Assembly: GCF_010501105.1 (NCBI RefSeq)
Contig: NZ_QVMQ01000023.1
Location: forward strand, 1 to 43,650
Direction of reading: 5' to 3'
DNA length: 43,650 bases
Source of the DNA: Dysgonomonas sp. 511
GTDB lineage: Bacteria; Bacteroidota; Bacteroidia; Bacteroidales; Dysgonomonadaceae
Made by a program: the position numbers and the translations under genes. Below are positions 43,172 through 43,650 of this stretch, one piece after another; within the stretch, counting starts at the first letter, position 1, and every line of letters begins with the position of its first letter. Below the pieces are notes generated by a model. The model saw only the letters and a program-made list of their open reading frames with translations, searched no databases and was not told where the DNA came from.

Positions 43172-43650
43172 AAGAAAGTAAATAAGGGCACATGGGGGAT
43201 GCCTAGGCTCTCAGAGGCTATGAAGGACGTGATAAGCTGCGAAAAGTTAGGGGGAGGAGCAAATATCCCTTGATCCCTAAATCTCCGAATGGGGCAACCC
43301 GGTAGAAGAAGATTCTATCATCATGCAATGCATGAAGCTAACCAGGGGAACTGAAACATCTAAGTACCCTGAGGAAAAGAAAACAAAAGTGATTCCCGAA
43401 GTAGTGGCGAGCGAACCGGGACTAGCCCAAACCATCATTGTTTAGGCAATGCTGGGGTTGTAGGACTGCGTTGTGGCAAGAAGATAAGGAAGTAGAATGT
43501 TTTGGAACAAACAATCAGAGAGGGTGATAATCCCGTATACGACTCTTTATAGAAGCCTAGCAGACTCCTGAGTAGAGCGGGACACGAGAAATCCTGTTTG
43601 AATCCACGGGGACCATCCCGTAAGGCTAAATACTCCTGAGAGACCGATAG
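43172..43650 (+). rRNA. 23S ribosomal RNA, 5' part (runs off the window)
   Basis: The sequence from about 43172 carries the conserved 5' domain of bacterial 23S rRNA: GGATGCC, CTCAGAGGC, GAAGGACGTGATAAGCTGCG, CCGAATGGGGCAACCC, AAGTACCCTGAGGAAAAGAAA, GTAGTGGCGAGCGAACC. The exact 5' end is placed by comparison with the E. coli gene and may be off by a few bases. No 16S rRNA precedes it. Two bases differ from the usual pattern (GGGGGATG for GGTGGATG and GGCTATG for GGCGATG). Confidence 0.95.

Overview
This window looks like a chromosomal segment from an anaerobic member of the Bacteroidota. Order Bacteroidales is likely and a Dysgonomonas-like genus is plausible, but that is inferred from gene content and not proven. 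The evidence is: promoters of the Bacteroidota form (TTTG at -33 and TAnnTTTG at -7); family types typical of the phylum (DUF4199, DUF4834, OmpA with an N-terminal barrel, a membrane-tethered SARP-like regulator, GDP-fucose genes gmd-fcl, LRR lipoproteins); weak Shine-Dalgarno sites; and moderate GC.

Layout. 0-5 kb: tRNA-Arg(UCU), trmN6, lon and an MFS exporter. 5-15.8 kb: a divergent block in which a membrane-bound winged-helix regulator faces an LRR lipoprotein, a DcuC-type carrier, isoaspartyl dipeptidase IadA, two O/P-type porins flanking an M14 carboxypeptidase, and a lipoprotein serine hydrolase. I read this block as a peptide scavenging locus: outer-membrane entry, periplasmic trimming, hydrolysis of beta-aspartyl dipeptides to aspartate, and C4-dicarboxylate exchange. 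A tandem 16-bp repeat upstream of the first gene is a candidate operator. 16-33 kb: mostly housekeeping genes (maeB, DUF4199-GT2, nitroreductase, mntP, an SLC13 permease, pyrH-frr, rsgA, a cardiolipin synthase, a thioredoxin-like protein, gmd-fcl, an abundant OmpA, tRNA-Gly).

33.4-40.3 kb is an accessory, decayed region. A dihydroorotase pseudogene lies on the left and a tagaturonate-reductase remnant on the right. Between them are three tandem secreted proteins that share one N-terminal module but have different C-terminal parts (LRR, LRR, Ig-like). The block is bounded by two related repeats; the left copy is split by 446 bp that carry their own promoter and a perfect terminator. A 67-bp perfect repeat spans the 3' ends of the first two paralogues, and a palindromic REP/MITE-like element lies between them.

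40.3-43.65 kb: queG with a lipoprotein bearing a Rieske-like, Cys-only metal site, a transglutaminase-like membrane protein, and then the 5' part of a 23S rRNA gene. The 23S gene has its own stable-RNA promoter about 300 bp upstream and no 16S gene before it. Only the T-arm and 3' acceptor strand of a tRNA-Ala remain in the leader, which suggests an rRNA operon that lost 16S, tRNA-Ile and most of tRNA-Ala, or else an assembly junction.
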